Part shown: positions 34,767 to 45,937 of the stretch, one piece after another
Numbering within the stretch: the first letter of the stretch is position 1
How the letters are laid out: each line of letters starts with the position of its first letter
DNA from: Atkinsonella hypoxylon
Lineage: Eukaryota > Ascomycota > Sordariomycetes > Hypocreales > Clavicipitaceae
Assembly (NCBI GenBank): GCA_000729835.1
Contig: JFHB01000032.1
Coordinates: forward strand, 170,859 to 234,858
DNA: 64,000 nucleotides
Direction of reading: 5' to 3'
Program-made: the position numbers and the translations under genes
Notes under the pieces: model-generated
Seen by the model: only the letters and a program-made list of their open reading frames with translations
Databases searched by the model: none
What the model was told of the DNA's origin: nothing

Positions 34767-36904
34767 TGCATAGACGTCTATATGGATTGGCGCGCGAGCT
34801 TGTGACTAATACTACGGGAATGCGAAAGCTTGACATGGCGAGACATTACTACCATGCTTTTTCAATCATTAGGCGCAATGGTCGTTATCTTTCCCTGCTC
34901 CTCTTAGGATATGACGGTGAAGACAACTTGGTCAACGAGACTTACCATGCTTAAAAATGGTAACGGCAAGGGACGTGGTATTCTAGTGGACACTCGTGAG
35001 GAGGAACATGACTAGCTCGGCTTCACAATTGTTAGATCTAGCTGAGATTAGACAAAAATATTTGCATGGTGGGATGTTGATGAAGTGCTTCCTGAACTTG
35101 GTGGTGTCTTCATGAGACGGGATTTTCCTGTTTGATTTTCCGACTTCGATGTGTCATTCATTACCTCGAGTTCTTATTCCTTATGTACTGATATGTACTG
35201 ATGGTTGGCTGACTCGAACCTAGCTACTTACTAGTACCCCTTCTCCTTACCCACGAATGACGAATTGAGCGCAGCTTGTACCATTCACCTGCTACTCCTT
35301 TTTATGATGCACAAGCATTCTCAGTATTGGATATTTGCAGATCACAAATGAAGTATAATTTATGTCGTATAGGGGAGATCTTGCCTAACCTATAGCTTGA
35401 CGCGATGAGTCCAACTCCTTTACTTATAGGATCCGGTCCTTCTTTTTTTCCTTGAAATTGCATGGATCTAGATTGACTTCACGAAGAGGCGATTTTAATA
35501 CTATGGCTACTCAACAATATTGTTGAAGGGATTACTCGTGTGGCACAGCAGAAAATAATCTATTTCTGCCGCCTGTGTGCACTGGAAATATGAACGCATG
35601 ATGATCTAACCACGGGATATGGCCTTTTGAACGCACGACGCCTTGCTGCCCGGGCAGATAGGTAACAAGGCCGATGCTATATGTTAAGTATGTACTTCGC
35701 ATTCTCATCTTGGTAAGCACCCGGGCCGCTGTCTGAGCTTTGGAGTAGTAATGCTGTCCTGGTCTCACACGTGAAGTGCCCTAGCACAATCGATAGTGAC
35801 GAATGAATCAATAAGAATAAGGCAAGGCGACTGTAACAACTGAGTTGCAGGGCGAGAGTACAACGGGCTGCACCGAGACCCTATCGAGATATGCTGCAAT
35901 TGTACGCCTAGTATAGTGACGTACAACGAGGCAGTCAGCGGTTTCAATGCGGTGACTGTTGAAACAACACTGCGCACATTCTCTTGGTAGAGTGTCAATC
36001 ATTGGATTGTGGTGGTTAAGTAGGTAACCTACTCAAACCTGTAATGTGGATGGTTGAGTGTCTTGTTCCACCGAGTTTACCTGCAGCATAGGCGTAGGTG
36101 AGGAGTCTTCCAATGAACAGAGAAGCTCAATATGGTGGGAATTCCCATCTTGAGGGCTTCTTCAGAAGGTCTTGAGGTTGGAGAAGGCTGTGCAGCGACA
36201 TGGTTTATGTGATGGCTGGGGGGAAAAGCGAATGGAGTCTGAAGACAAAGTGGGCTGTAGATTCCAGTGCTAATCCTGGTAGGAGGTAGATTCCCCACAG
36301 CCAATCATGGCCACTACGGCTGGATGGAGTGGAGTCGGCCTAGGTGCCAGGTACCTAGATACCCCTAAGGTACTTTAGGGCTTGTACATTTCACGGTACC
36401 TACCTACCTCCTACCTAGGTACCTAGGTAGGTAGGTACGTACGCGATGTAACTTGGACGGACCGGAAGCTGTCACAGCACTCTAGTAAGAGTAGCGAACT
36501 CAATTCAGGCCGTTTTGTGTACTTGATGAAGAACTGAAAAGTGTCTCCAGCATCCGGCTTGGCGCGCCATGGTAGGTACCTAGGTAGGTGATAAGAATCC
36601 GCATGCACTTCAATGTGAGAGCTGGTGCACGTGCACATGCACCACATGCACGTCTAGGAACTAGGAACGCCCTGTCCCAGCTCGAACGACACAAAGAACA
36701 GACAGCCAAGAAAGTGAAGCAAGCGAGAAGCAGCAAACATCACCCAAGGGAACGTTCCAGTGTCAGGCTGTCCTCAAGTCTCATGTCTGAGTGCAGGTTC
36801 GCGGCTATATAATTAGAACCATCGTGCTCCATCACTCTCAATTGCAGCAAAACGACGGGCTTTGACTCCATGTGCGTTGATAAGCCACTCCCGACCTCTC
36901 CAGT
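34767..36904. other. Intergenic region, 2.1 kb, with a TAGGTACC-rich block
   Basis: No convincing gene. Short minus-strand ORFs at 35532-36304 have no motifs. Between 36345 and 36440 and again at 36573-36590 the DNA is built from TACCTA/TAGGTA words, just upstream of the next gene's leader. Confidence 0.5.
36345..36440. repeat. TACCTA/TAGGTA simple-sequence block
   Basis: Iterated TACCTACC and CCTAGGTA words form overlapping short palindromes (for example GGTACC and CCTAGG). A related short patch is at 36573-36590, and similar words occur at 19320-19680. Confidence 0.7.
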
Positions 36905-39502
36905 ATGAATCCACTACAGCCATGCAAGAACCATAGGTTCGACCCGTTCGAGTCGCATCCCGAATTCGACGCCGACGACGCCGACGCGAGTGAGCCCGAC
37001 AATATGGACTGGAACAACAACAGCGATCCATTCGGCATCTTTGCCAGCAGAGGCCTGCCTCCTCCGAAGAGGATGTCCCCGGCTGATGTCCGCCGACAAG
37101 CCAGAGAGAGAGTCAGCCAAATTTCCAGCGATTATCGCAAGCTACAAGCCATCCTAGACCGACACGAAGCCGTTGTTCAGAAACGCTGGGAGAAAAAGAC
37201 GAGGACGCAGCGCCTCAAGATCCTGCTTGAGGCCTGGCCCAATATGCCGGCAACACACCGTCCGGAATTCGCAGCTTTCCGTAAGCATCCAAAACGACTG
37301 CATGAGGCAGCTGCTCAGTACCGTGACTACTTCATATGGCCGTACATCAACCAAGAGGACTTGGGCAAGACAAAAACGCTCCTACTGCTTCTCAATGCTC
37401 GCGGGCGGAACCATCCATCCGTCTTTGCCGCAGCTGACGGCGATGCCATGCATTTAGGCAATGTGTCAATGGTACTCGTCCCCATCTTTCTCAACGGGCA
37501 TGTCATGCTTCTCAATGGTACGACCAACGATGAAGAGTACGGAAAACTGTTGAGTTGGGATGAGCACGAAGATGCTTTTGACTGGATGCACACCCGCAAG
37601 CAGTTCATTCCTGGAGAAGGGCTCGCTATCCTGGAGGCGCAGAATCGTCTCATGTCATTTCTTGTCTGCTGCTGCGAGCAGATACTCCATGACATACCAG
37701 CTGATCAGCTGACGGGTCCTACGTATCCTATTCAGCCCGAGCCCTCACTGAAAGCAAATGAAGACCCAAGCGGCCTTACTTCCCTGGCCACCATGGCGGA
37801 GGAAGCGCCGTATCGAGTCCCTGCCAAACTCGACCTGGCCAATATCGAGTCATTGTTGGCTGGACGAGCAGCACGCGCCGAGCAGCACGCCTGGGCCCTG
37901 CGCGAGGACCCAGGCTACTTTGCAGAAGAGCTGTTTGAGGCGAAGGAGCACCGGCAGGAGTTGCTAAAGGATGTCGAAGGAAATGTGCATCCGGCTACGA
38001 AGTTTCCCCGAGAAAAGACCTTGTGGGCGCGAATCATTAGAGGTGTCGTGGTCGGCGCTAGTCTCCAGCTTGAAATGTTCTCGCAGCTCCGGGACCAAGC
38101 CCATAATCTGAAGATGCTTCAACAAAAGTATGCAGATCAGATCTCGCCCCTCAATGATCTTCCAGAAGAATACTTGGTTGCCCTCCTCGAGTTTCGCCAT
38201 TATCTGCACCAGACAGCGAAAGGACCGCTCGATATACTGAAATTAGTGGTTGTCGCCTCACCGCCGTTCAGGAAATTTTTCGTCCGCGAAGTTCCCAGCT
38301 CGGCAACCTCAACGATGATAAGTATCAGGGAGAAACCTGGTGTCAAGATGGACCCGGCCGCACAATCCGTCTTCTTCCTCCTACGAACGCTGTGGGAAGA
38401 TGAATACAACCTGTTCCTGTACCGCTTGCCGGTTGTGGTAGACGAGCTTGAAAGACTAATGCAGTCAGACCAGAGATCTCGGGACGTAATTTCTCCATAT
38501 GTTGCCTACCTCGTTGGAGAGCTGTCGATTGTTGGTGAGTGCCTGAGGCAGCTTCAAGTGTACCAGCCGTGGGCCAACGGATTTGAATCCGCCCTGGTGG
38601 AAAGGGAGGAGGGCATCAAGCATGCGTTTGCCGAAAGCACCAGAACTGCGGCGCTCATGATGGAGGCTCTCCATGAGAACAATTTAATCAGGATCTCTGA
38701 TTTCGGAAACCCGTCAGACAAGAAGTTTGATTATCCTGTGGGAAGGCGGTGGAATAAAGCAAATGTTGAGGCACTCCGATCGGCTGAGGCCAATCTAGAC
38801 AAATTCTGGAGCAAAGTCGATGACTTGCTCTCTTCCAAAGTCGGAAACATTGACGGACCGGCTTGGAGACGACTTTTGCCAAAGCCCTCAATTCTCCAAC
38901 GAACACCAGAATGGGTCGAGCCAATAAGCAGTAAAGATGCAAAATCGGGGAAAGCAGCGCAGCAAAGCCCTGACGTCCCCACGGCACCATTTTCTACTTT
39001 GGCAATTGGCGGCTCAGATGCACCTGCGTCAGTTCGCAAGGAGGTGCTGGCGGCGACTGTCAAGTCCAAGTCCAAGTCTCGCGGCACACAACACACTCTA
39101 CCAGTCGAGAGCACATGCGTCAAGGCGCCGCCACCCGTTCCAGATGACAGCAGCAGCTTGACGCCACAAGCGAGCTTCCCCGTAGATGCGCGAGCGCTGA
39201 AAGTCTTTCGCATCATATTATTCGATCCATCTGCTAACACCACTCCTGGCGAAGTATCGTGGAATGACTTCTTGCATGCCATGAGCTACGTAGGATTTGC
39301 CTGTAGAAAGCTGTACGGGTCTGTGTGGCATTTTCAGCCGACGAAGCTGGAAGTGGAAAGGAGCATCCAGTTTCACGAGCCCCATCCGCACGGCAAGATC
39401 CCTTTCTTTGTCGCGCGCCGGCATGGCCGCAGGCTGTTCCGGGCGTACGGGTGGTTGGGGAGCATGTTTGTGCTGAGGGAGAAGACGACTCTATCTATGT
39501 AG
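36905..39502 (+). CDS. Large conserved fungal protein with HicA-like C-terminal domain, function unknown
   Basis: A single exon of 865 aa from ATG 36905. No signal peptide or membrane segment. The N-terminus is acidic, then a basic helical stretch (about 58-100) leads into a long alpha-helical body with conserved-looking blocks (FIWPYINQEDLGKTKTLLLL; YVAYLVGELSIVGECLRQLQ). A low-complexity linker (about 690-760) precedes the last roughly 95 residues. That tail reads SWNDFLHAMSYVGFACRK, then GSVWHFQP, then IQFHEPHP, IPFFVARRHGRRL and RAYGW. The order (helix with a GF turn, G-S-x-W/H strand, basic-aromatic strand, P-H-P loop, then a helix rich in Arg) recalls the small HicA/YcfA RNA-binding fold. 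I know the tail from many filamentous-fungal hypothetical proteins. RNA binding is inference only. The next gene follows in the same direction after 292 bp. Confidence 0.75.
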   Translation: MNPLQPCKNHRFDPFESHPEFDADDADASEPDNMDWNNNSDPFGIFASRGLPPPKRMSPADVRRQARERVSQISSDYRKLQAILDRHEAVVQKRWEKKTRTQRLKILLEAWPNMPATHRPEFAAFRKHPKRLHEAAAQYRDYFIWPYINQEDLGKTKTLLLLLNARGRNHPSVFAAADGDAMHLGNVSMVLVPIFLNGHVMLLNGTTNDEEYGKLLSWDEHEDAFDWMHTRKQFIPGEGLAILEAQNRLMSFLVCCCEQILHDIPADQLTGPTYPIQPEPSLKANEDPSGLTSLATMAEEAPYRVPAKLDLANIESLLAGRAARAEQHAWALREDPGYFAEELFEAKEHRQELLKDVEGNVHPATKFPREKTLWARIIRGVVVGASLQLEMFSQLRDQAHNLKMLQQKYADQISPLNDLPEEYLVALLEFRHYLHQTAKGPLDILKLVVVASPPFRKFFVREVPSSATSTMISIREKPGVKMDPAAQSVFFLLRTLWEDEYNLFLYRLPVVVDELERLMQSDQRSRDVISPYVAYLVGELSIVGECLRQLQVYQPWANGFESALVEREEGIKHAFAESTRTAALMMEALHENNLIRISDFGNPSDKKFDYPVGRRWNKANVEALRSAEANLDKFWSKVDDLLSSKVGNIDGPAWRRLLPKPSILQRTPEWVEPISSKDAKSGKAAQQSPDVPTAPFSTLAIGGSDAPASVRKEVLAATVKSKSKSRGTQHTLPVESTCVKAPPPVPDDSSSLTPQASFPVDARALKVFRIILFDPSANTTPGEVSWNDFLHAMSYVGFACRKLYGSVWHFQPTKLEVERSIQFHEPHPHGKIPFFVARRHGRRLFRAYGWLGSMFVLREKTTLSM

Positions 39503-39794
39503 CGAAGCTGCGATGGAAAGTTGCTTTGTCAAAATGGAAACCACGTTCTCTGATTGATGATGGGCTTGTCAAACCCCGCGTCAGCTTAGATAGCTTTCAA
39601 CCAATCAGCATCATTAACACCACTCTCTCCTACGCACTAGTGCTTACTCTGTTTCCTTTCTCTTTAACACAGTATATACATCTACCACAGGGAACTTCAA
39701 TTCCCAAACGCAAAATTTTTTTTTTTTTCGCCTTAAATCATCTTTTATTCGTTCATTTCGTGTGGTTGAATTGCTTGAAGAAGGTTGCGGGAAA

Positions 39795-40895
39795 ATGAGT
39801 CCCGCATCGTCGGCCGCGTCCACTAGCACCTGTTTGGTCATTGGCGGCTGCGGCTTCATCGGCTACCATCTAGTCCGTCAGCTCCTGGAGGAGGGCTCAT
39901 GGGAGCGCATCTGCGTGCTGGACCGCAGGGTCAGCGTCAATGTGCACGACAAGGTAAGCTACGTGCAGGGCGACGCAGTGAATCGGGGCCTACTGCGGTC
40001 GCTGCTCGAAGAGGTGCAGCCGAGCGTCATCTTCCACGTCGCGTCGCCAATCGCGTCGCTGCCCGCCAGCAGGACGCACGAGTACGCAAGGACGAACATT
40101 GACGGGACGCGGGCGATCCTGGCCGCGGCGACGGAGAGTGATGCGGTCCTGGCGCTCGTCTACACCTCGTCGGTAGACGTGTACGCCCACCCGTTGCCGC
40201 ACCTGGGTGTCACCGAGGACCACGGGCTGTGGCCGGAAACCGAGCGATCCAACGAGTATAACCGCACCAAGGCCGTGGGCGACCGGCTCGTGCGCGAGGC
40301 TAACGGCGAGCGCCTGCGCACGGCATGCGTGCGGCTGGGCCACGCCTACGGGGACCGGCAGTCGCAGGGGCTGGCCGAGCTTCTGGATGCGTGCGAGGGC
40401 GGCAACAGGCCCCTCGTGCAGATTGGCGACGGGCACAACCTGATGGAAGTGGTGTCTGGTGCGAACAGCGCGAGGGGCCACATCGCGGCCGCGAAGGCGT
40501 TGCTGCGGGAGGCGGCGGGGACGTCAGACTGCAAAGTTGGCGGTGAGGCGTTCAACCTCTCGGACGGGGCGCCGGTGCCGTTCTGGCATCACGTCCGAGT
40601 CGTCTGGGGCGTCGCTAGGGGCAGCGAGGCGCTGGAGCGGGTGGTCGTCTTGCCTGCTTGGGTTATGATTGTGGTTGTGAATCTGGTGGAGTGGCTGCTC
40701 TGGCTGTTCACGTGGAACACGGTGCGGCCACCCCCCGCGCTGAGCAGGACAGCGTTGGAGTATTGCATCTACACGCACACGTATAGCATCGACAAGGCGA
40801 GGGACAGGCTGGGGTTTCGTCCGGTGGCTGACCATGATGCGACTCTCGCGCGAGCCGTGATGCTTATGCTTCGAGAGAGAGCGGGCGGAATCTAG
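39795..40895 (+). CDS. 3beta-hydroxysteroid dehydrogenase/C4-decarboxylase-like extended SDR
   Basis: A single exon of 366 aa from ATG 39795. The frame is open upstream without another ATG. The Rossmann motif is GGCGFIGYH near the N-terminus, the active-site pair is Y-x3-K in YNRTK, and TSSVDVYAH supplies the catalytic Ser region. A hydrophobic helix near the C-terminus (VVLPAWVMIVVVNLVEWLLW) matches the membrane anchor of 3beta-HSD enzymes. The family oxidises 3beta-hydroxysteroids or sterol 4-carboxylates with NAD(P). Erg26 is the housekeeping member. This copy is more divergent, so the substrate is open. Base composition stands out: much of the gene uses G or C at third positions, far more than its neighbours. 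It might derive from a specialised-metabolism gene, but no cluster partners are present. Confidence 0.75.
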   Translation: MSPASSAASTSTCLVIGGCGFIGYHLVRQLLEEGSWERICVLDRRVSVNVHDKVSYVQGDAVNRGLLRSLLEEVQPSVIFHVASPIASLPASRTHEYARTNIDGTRAILAAATESDAVLALVYTSSVDVYAHPLPHLGVTEDHGLWPETERSNEYNRTKAVGDRLVREANGERLRTACVRLGHAYGDRQSQGLAELLDACEGGNRPLVQIGDGHNLMEVVSGANSARGHIAAAKALLREAAGTSDCKVGGEAFNLSDGAPVPFWHHVRVVWGVARGSEALERVVVLPAWVMIVVVNLVEWLLWLFTWNTVRPPPALSRTALEYCIYTHTYSIDKARDRLGFRPVADHDATLARAVMLMLRERAGGI

Positions 40896-40955
40896 TTAGA
40901 AGGTTAGAAGGGTGGGGAAGGGGGAAAGGGGGGGTAGAATTTCTGCCGCCTATGA

Positions 40956-41005
40956 CGTAGACGAAGACGAAGCCGAAGACGAAGCCGAAGAGGAAGCCGA
41001 AGCCG
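40956..41005. repeat. GACGAAGCCGAA short tandem repeat
   Basis: Imperfect hexamer/dodecamer repeats of GACGAA and GCCGAA occur directly 3' of the SDR gene, outside its reading frame. Confidence 0.75.
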
Positions 41006-42552
41006 CTAATTCTAGAGTTGTTTGAATGAGATGGAATATACTGCGGGGAAGTGGTACGACTTCCGTTCTAGGCTTAGTCGCTGCTGAGCGTTTACTTTAT
41101 GTACTGTTGTACGACGTTGACATTGTGCTCCCCGAGCATAACTTTGCGTTGCTATTGGTGCAGGAATTTATAAAAAGCGTAACGTCAGTGTTTTTGATTG
41201 GGTACGAACCCTATGCAGTAACAGAGTTTGAAGCATGCCGCAGCAAGGACCTTTTGCATATATTTTTCGAGTGAGTAGTTACTTCGTAGTCTTCTTTGTA
41301 ACAGATAACCATTGAGACCCATCACTAGTAAGCGTCGTGAACTAAGACGGATCTATGTATATTGACTAGGTTTATCGATCAACCAGGACCTTCCCGATCA
41401 AGGCTTAGGCTTACTTACCTAGTTTAACCCCAAGGTCTATAAACGGCTATTAATCCAGGCTTCTAATAGTCAAGCCCAATTTTTCATTAGAAAGTCTGGT
41501 CCCCGCAACTTAGTTGGAAGCCCCACTATCCCCCCCCATAAATGCATTTCGGCAACGGGGAAGGGCTTATTCCGTAGACCCAATCGGATTTCCCAAGTCA
41601 CCGATTATACCCTGCGGAGTAACAAGGAACCCTGGTCAGCAGTTTTACTGTGTCCTTTGATTTACAGCTTAAATCACTTACCAATCAACGCGGTAATCTC
41701 GCCTATGTATTCCGTATGTATTATGATGAGCGCCGATCTCAACAAACTGAGACCTCTAGACTCGGTAAGTACTCTCTTGGCATCCCAGAGTTGCGCATGC
41801 CGCTGATGAGTGCTTTTAACAAAAACGTTGAACGTTGGCCACGACTGGCGTCACGCAACTGGAGTTATGCTTATCTTCTTCACGGCCAATGACAACCTCT
41901 CCAAGATCACTTAGCGGCAACAATAGGGGTAATATATCAAAGGTGTACTCGGATCTCCTTCCACAAGCGACCAAGATAATGCTTGAAACCGTATGATGGC
42001 CGCGGCCTGGACCCGCCAACTCCGAGTTGGCTGCCCGAGCAAGGGAGAGAGGAAAGAGGGGGGAGGGGGGGGAAGGGGAAGCGGCAAGGGTTCCTTATCA
42101 ACGGGATCGCCACGATGCCAGCCTAATCTAACCGTTATTGTCAAGTGCGCGACTCCAAGGTGGCTATGTGCTCACAAACTTACCTCACCAGTTCCATCTC
42201 TGACGGGTCGGGAAAAGAAAGCAAAATGCACATACACATGTACACCGCTTGATACAACCGGCCGTGGACACCACACACCTCCCTGTTGTGGAAGCCGCGA
42301 AGAAACACGAGAATACTAGTCTCAATCGCATGCGTAGTGCGCCGGATCTAAAGCTTCGCGACAAGATTGCCCCGTGTTCAGCCAGTTCGCCCACTTGGAC
42401 GTCCTGTCTGATCATGAATTCATGTTGGACGCACTCAGCATCACTGGAGGACTGCAACGACGATTCCGCATATGCGAGTGGGCGAGATCAACATCAAGTA
42501 TAAGATCAACCCGTTGGCCGCCACCTCCTCCTCGGGGCGAAAGAGATGGCGA

Positions 42553-42559
42553 TATAAAA
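42553..42559 (+). promoter_or_regulatory. TATA box of the subtilase gene
   Basis: TATAAAA lies 87 bp before the ATG and is followed by a T-rich tract. The position fits a strong, inducible secreted-enzyme promoter. Confidence 0.5.
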
Positions 42560-42645
42560 CTCGCAGAGCTTCAACAAACCTGACATCCCTCCCTTTTTTT
42601 TTTCGCGACTCTTATTCAACCTTTTTCTTAGTTCAGCTGGCGACT

Positions 42646-44098
42646 ATGCGTTTTTCCGTTCTGGCAGCCATCTTGCCGCTTGCGATGGCAAGCCCAACGG
42701 GCAAGGCACCGTTTATCAATAAGCGGGACACTCAAGTCCTGCCGGGCAAGTACATTGTCATGCTGAAGCATGCCGGTGGTATCTCTTCGTCAGCCTCAAG
42801 GGCCCAGGAAATCACCGACTCGGTTGTCGCTGATGCGGATCATGTCTACCATCATGTCGGTGGTCTTGCACTGACCCTGACGGACAAGGAAGTCGAGAAA
42901 CTGAGGCTACATCCAAATGTACGTCCTAGCAACTACCTTTCCATGACAGGGAAACTAAACCGCGTGTCCCGAATGCTAACTTTCTCGCCTCATTTTTTTT
43001 TTTTTTTTTTCTCTTTCCTCCCTAAAACAGGTTGCATATATTGAGCAAGATGGCTGGGGCAAAATCTCCGCGACCCAGGAGAACGCCACATGGGGCCTGG
43101 CCAGAATCTCCAATACCAAGCCTGGGTCGACGGTGTACAACTATGATGATTCTGCAGGTGCAGGCACCTGCTCCTATATCCTCGACACCGGCATTGACGT
43201 CACACATCCGGTACGTCATTCATTCGGGCCAACCGTCTTGAATCTTTTTCTTGCATTTCGCTCAACAAGCGAGCCAGGACTTCGAGGGCCGCGCTACATT
43301 TGTCACCAGCTTCGTTGAAGGCATCACCACCGACGACCACGGACACGGAACCCACTGCGGTGGCACGGTTGGTTCCAAGTCCTACGGCGTGGCCAAGAAG
43401 ACCAATCTCTACGCAATCAAGACCTTTGACAAGGATGGCAATGCCACCGAGTAAGTTTTGCTCCCGGTAAAATCGTTCTGAGAAGCTCGTCGCCCAGTCA
43501 TGTCTCCCTTCCACTTCGGGTTGCCACACAAAACTAATTTCGGTCCACCAGCTCTGTCATGATTGCCAGCATGGACAAAGTCATTGAAGACGCCAAGACC
43601 AGGGACTGTCCCAAGGGAGTTGTCATCAGCATGTCCTTTGGCACCTTCAGATCACAAGCCATCAACGATGCCGCCAAGTCGCTGGTCACCGCAGGCTATT
43701 TCGTAGCCGTGGCCGCCGGGAACGGCAACTTCTTCGGCTGGCCCGAGGATGTAGGCCTCGTGTCACCTGCTTCAGAGCCATCTGTATGCACGGTTGGTGC
43801 CAGCGACAGCAATGACAGAGTCGCGCGCTTCTCCAACTACGGCAAGTTGCTGGACATGTACGCGCCTGGGAAGAACATCTTGAGTCTGAAGCCTGGGAAC
43901 GCAACCGATGTCATGAGCGGTACTTCCATGTCTGCTCCCCATGTGGCTGGTCTGGGGGCTTACTTCCTTGGCACTGGTAAGCCGGCCGAGGGTCTATGCG
44001 AATACCTCCAGTCTGTCGCGCTGAAGGGTGCGCTTACCGGCGTGCCATTGGGAACGCGGAACCTGCTTATCCAGAACGATAAATTGACGACGGAATGA
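42646..44098 (+). CDS. Secreted subtilisin-like serine protease (proteinase K family, S8A)
   Basis: Exons are 42646-42918, 43031-43210, 43278-43450 and 43552-44098, with introns of 112, 67 and 101 bp, giving 390 aa. A signal peptide (MRFSVLAAILPLAMA) precedes an I9 propeptide with GKYIVMLK near residue 35. The catalytic triad is D143 (YILDTGID), H174 (DDHGHGTHCGG) and S334 (GTSMSAPHVAG). The oxyanion Asn is N266 (AAGNGN). Every residue needed for activity is present. Length and order match proteinase K-type enzymes, which insect- and nematode-attacking or saprotrophic fungi secrete to digest protein. Several introns interrupt conserved motifs, and all joins are in phase. Expression is probably inducible, given the near TATA box. 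The exact ortholog cannot be named from sequence alone. Confidence 0.92.
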
Positions 44099-45937
44099 GA
44101 AGCCCCGCCAATACATGGAAACATAAAACATAAACACACAATAAGCAAGGGAAGTTCTAGTATATAAAAGATTAATCCTCATGAATATATTTTGACGCAG
44201 CCTCGTGAGTCTCGTTCGGAAAAGCATGATGCGGTGGAAAGAATCACGGTGAGACGTTGCCATGTAACGAGAATGCAGCATTTAAGAGCTACGGACATGG
44301 ATCTCTTGAGGTGGACGTTAATTGCAATGATTGTCGTGGCTTAGTCTCTCCATATTCTCCTCTGAAATCCCATCACCACACGCAAGGGGCCTTGTGTCCC
44401 GCTGGGTGTGACAGACTTTAGAGGAGGGAGGGCGCGCAAAGGTGTTGTGAAGGATCGGGCATGAAAGCAATGAGGTAGGTTGGTGGTTGGCGGAGGAAGT
44501 AATATGCAACGTGGTCTATGCGCTTTTCTTCCTATGCCCTGGCTTTTTCCATTTTCAAAAAAAAAAGCATGGTATACCAGAGGCCAAGATATCACCCTTA
44601 CTTTCACATAGCTCCCATATGGGCTGTCGTGTTCTCTGCCTATCATGTTCATGCTCCGCAACGACGTTTTGCTTTCGAGAACAAGATTGAATCGTCGCTT
44701 ATGTGCGGCTGTCCGTAGTACCGGCTGCCGAATACTGGAGAGACGAGGGTGTGTGGGGTGAGATGCGAGGCGGGATGCTGTAGCCACATCTGGAGGTTAA
44801 CCACAGCCTGGACCTCGATACATCTAATGTCAGAACTGTTCAGATACAATCTGCATGATGGTAAGATCATAGTTGAGCTTGCATTGAAGACAGGAGCCAT
44901 TACAGAGATTGTATCATTGTGCTCTGCCGCATGTGTCCCAGTAATTGATTCCGCAAGGTTCGTGACCGGGACATGCGCAACCCAAGTTTCGTGAGTCCCA
45001 CAATGTGCCGTTTCATGCGCTCACCCGCCTCTTCACACCATTCATCTCATATACCCCGATCCCATCCAAGTTTTTATATCGTGCCATTTTCGACTGAGGG
45101 GTCATGGACAAAGAAAGGCTCGCGCTGGCCGTTTCTTGAACAACCTAGCATGACATCATTTTTCATAAATAAGGACACTGTACACATATCTTTTTGAGTC
45201 ATGTCATCGATGTCGTTTCTCCCCGACTGTTGTCACCACTAGCCGGTTTCAAATTATCCGGAAAGATTCCATGTCCTGCCTCTGCAATTTGTGAAGCGTA
45301 GACGAAAAATTACCGACTGCGCAGCCACGACAACGTTCCCACAATCCCCAACTTGACCTTCAGTCAACCCAGCCAGGTTGCAATCGTCTGTCCATGAGCC
45401 CGTAGATAAGTGCCACCCTGCATTTAGGCCGAGGAGAACATCCACGCTGATATTCGACCCATTTCGCAGCAAGTGGGCCACGAGTCGTAACTCACAACTT
45501 GCGCCCCGACTAGCCAGAATCTAGAGGCCTTGTCAAATAAACTTCGATCTGGAATGGGCGATATTGAGGCGAGGCGAGAGGCCAACGTCACAAGCCCCTT
45601 AGAAATGACCTAGAAAAAATTAGTTCAGCGAACAAGGGGCATCGCGAGACGTCACAGGAACACCAAGGCCGTGACTCAAATTTACATTTAACGCTACCTC
45701 AATGGCCCAAACCCGTATCTCAAAAGAGTGAATTCACTCAAACGCCATTTAATTATTCTCACCCCTGTGCCAATGCCAATGGCATATACCGCGCACAATC
45801 GTCCCCGAGCTCAATCACCAACGCAAATGCCTCAATTCCGACCAAATTATTAATGAGTAATAAGAGAAACTTTTCGATAGGTAAGAAAGGAAAAAAAAAA
45901 AAAGTAAGAACTCCGCTCCAGTGCATTCGTAAGTAAT
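44099..45937. other. Convergent intergenic region, 1.8 kb
   Basis: This separates the 3' ends of the subtilase and TM9 genes. ORFs such as 44341-44787 (minus) have no domain. No RNA gene is recognisable. Confidence 0.45.

Larger units (their letters stand above)
40896..42645. other. Intergenic region, 1.75 kb
   Basis: Left part: 12-bp-like GACGAAGCCGAA repeat (40956-41005). Middle (41,260-41,720): A/T-richer, no ORF with motifs. Right part: G-rich run near 42,055-42,090 and the promoter of the subtilase gene. Confidence 0.5.

Noticed and set aside
39990..40481. 163-codon minus-strand ORF
   Set aside because: Antisense shadow of the GC-rich SDR gene. Long open frames on the opposite strand are expected with such composition.
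36905..44098. Specialised-metabolite cluster around the SDR gene
   Set aside because: No synthase, terpene cyclase, P450 or transporter lies next to it.
44341..44787. 148-codon minus-strand ORF after the subtilase
   Set aside because: Pro/His/Arg-rich chance frame without motif. It lies in the subtilase 3' region.
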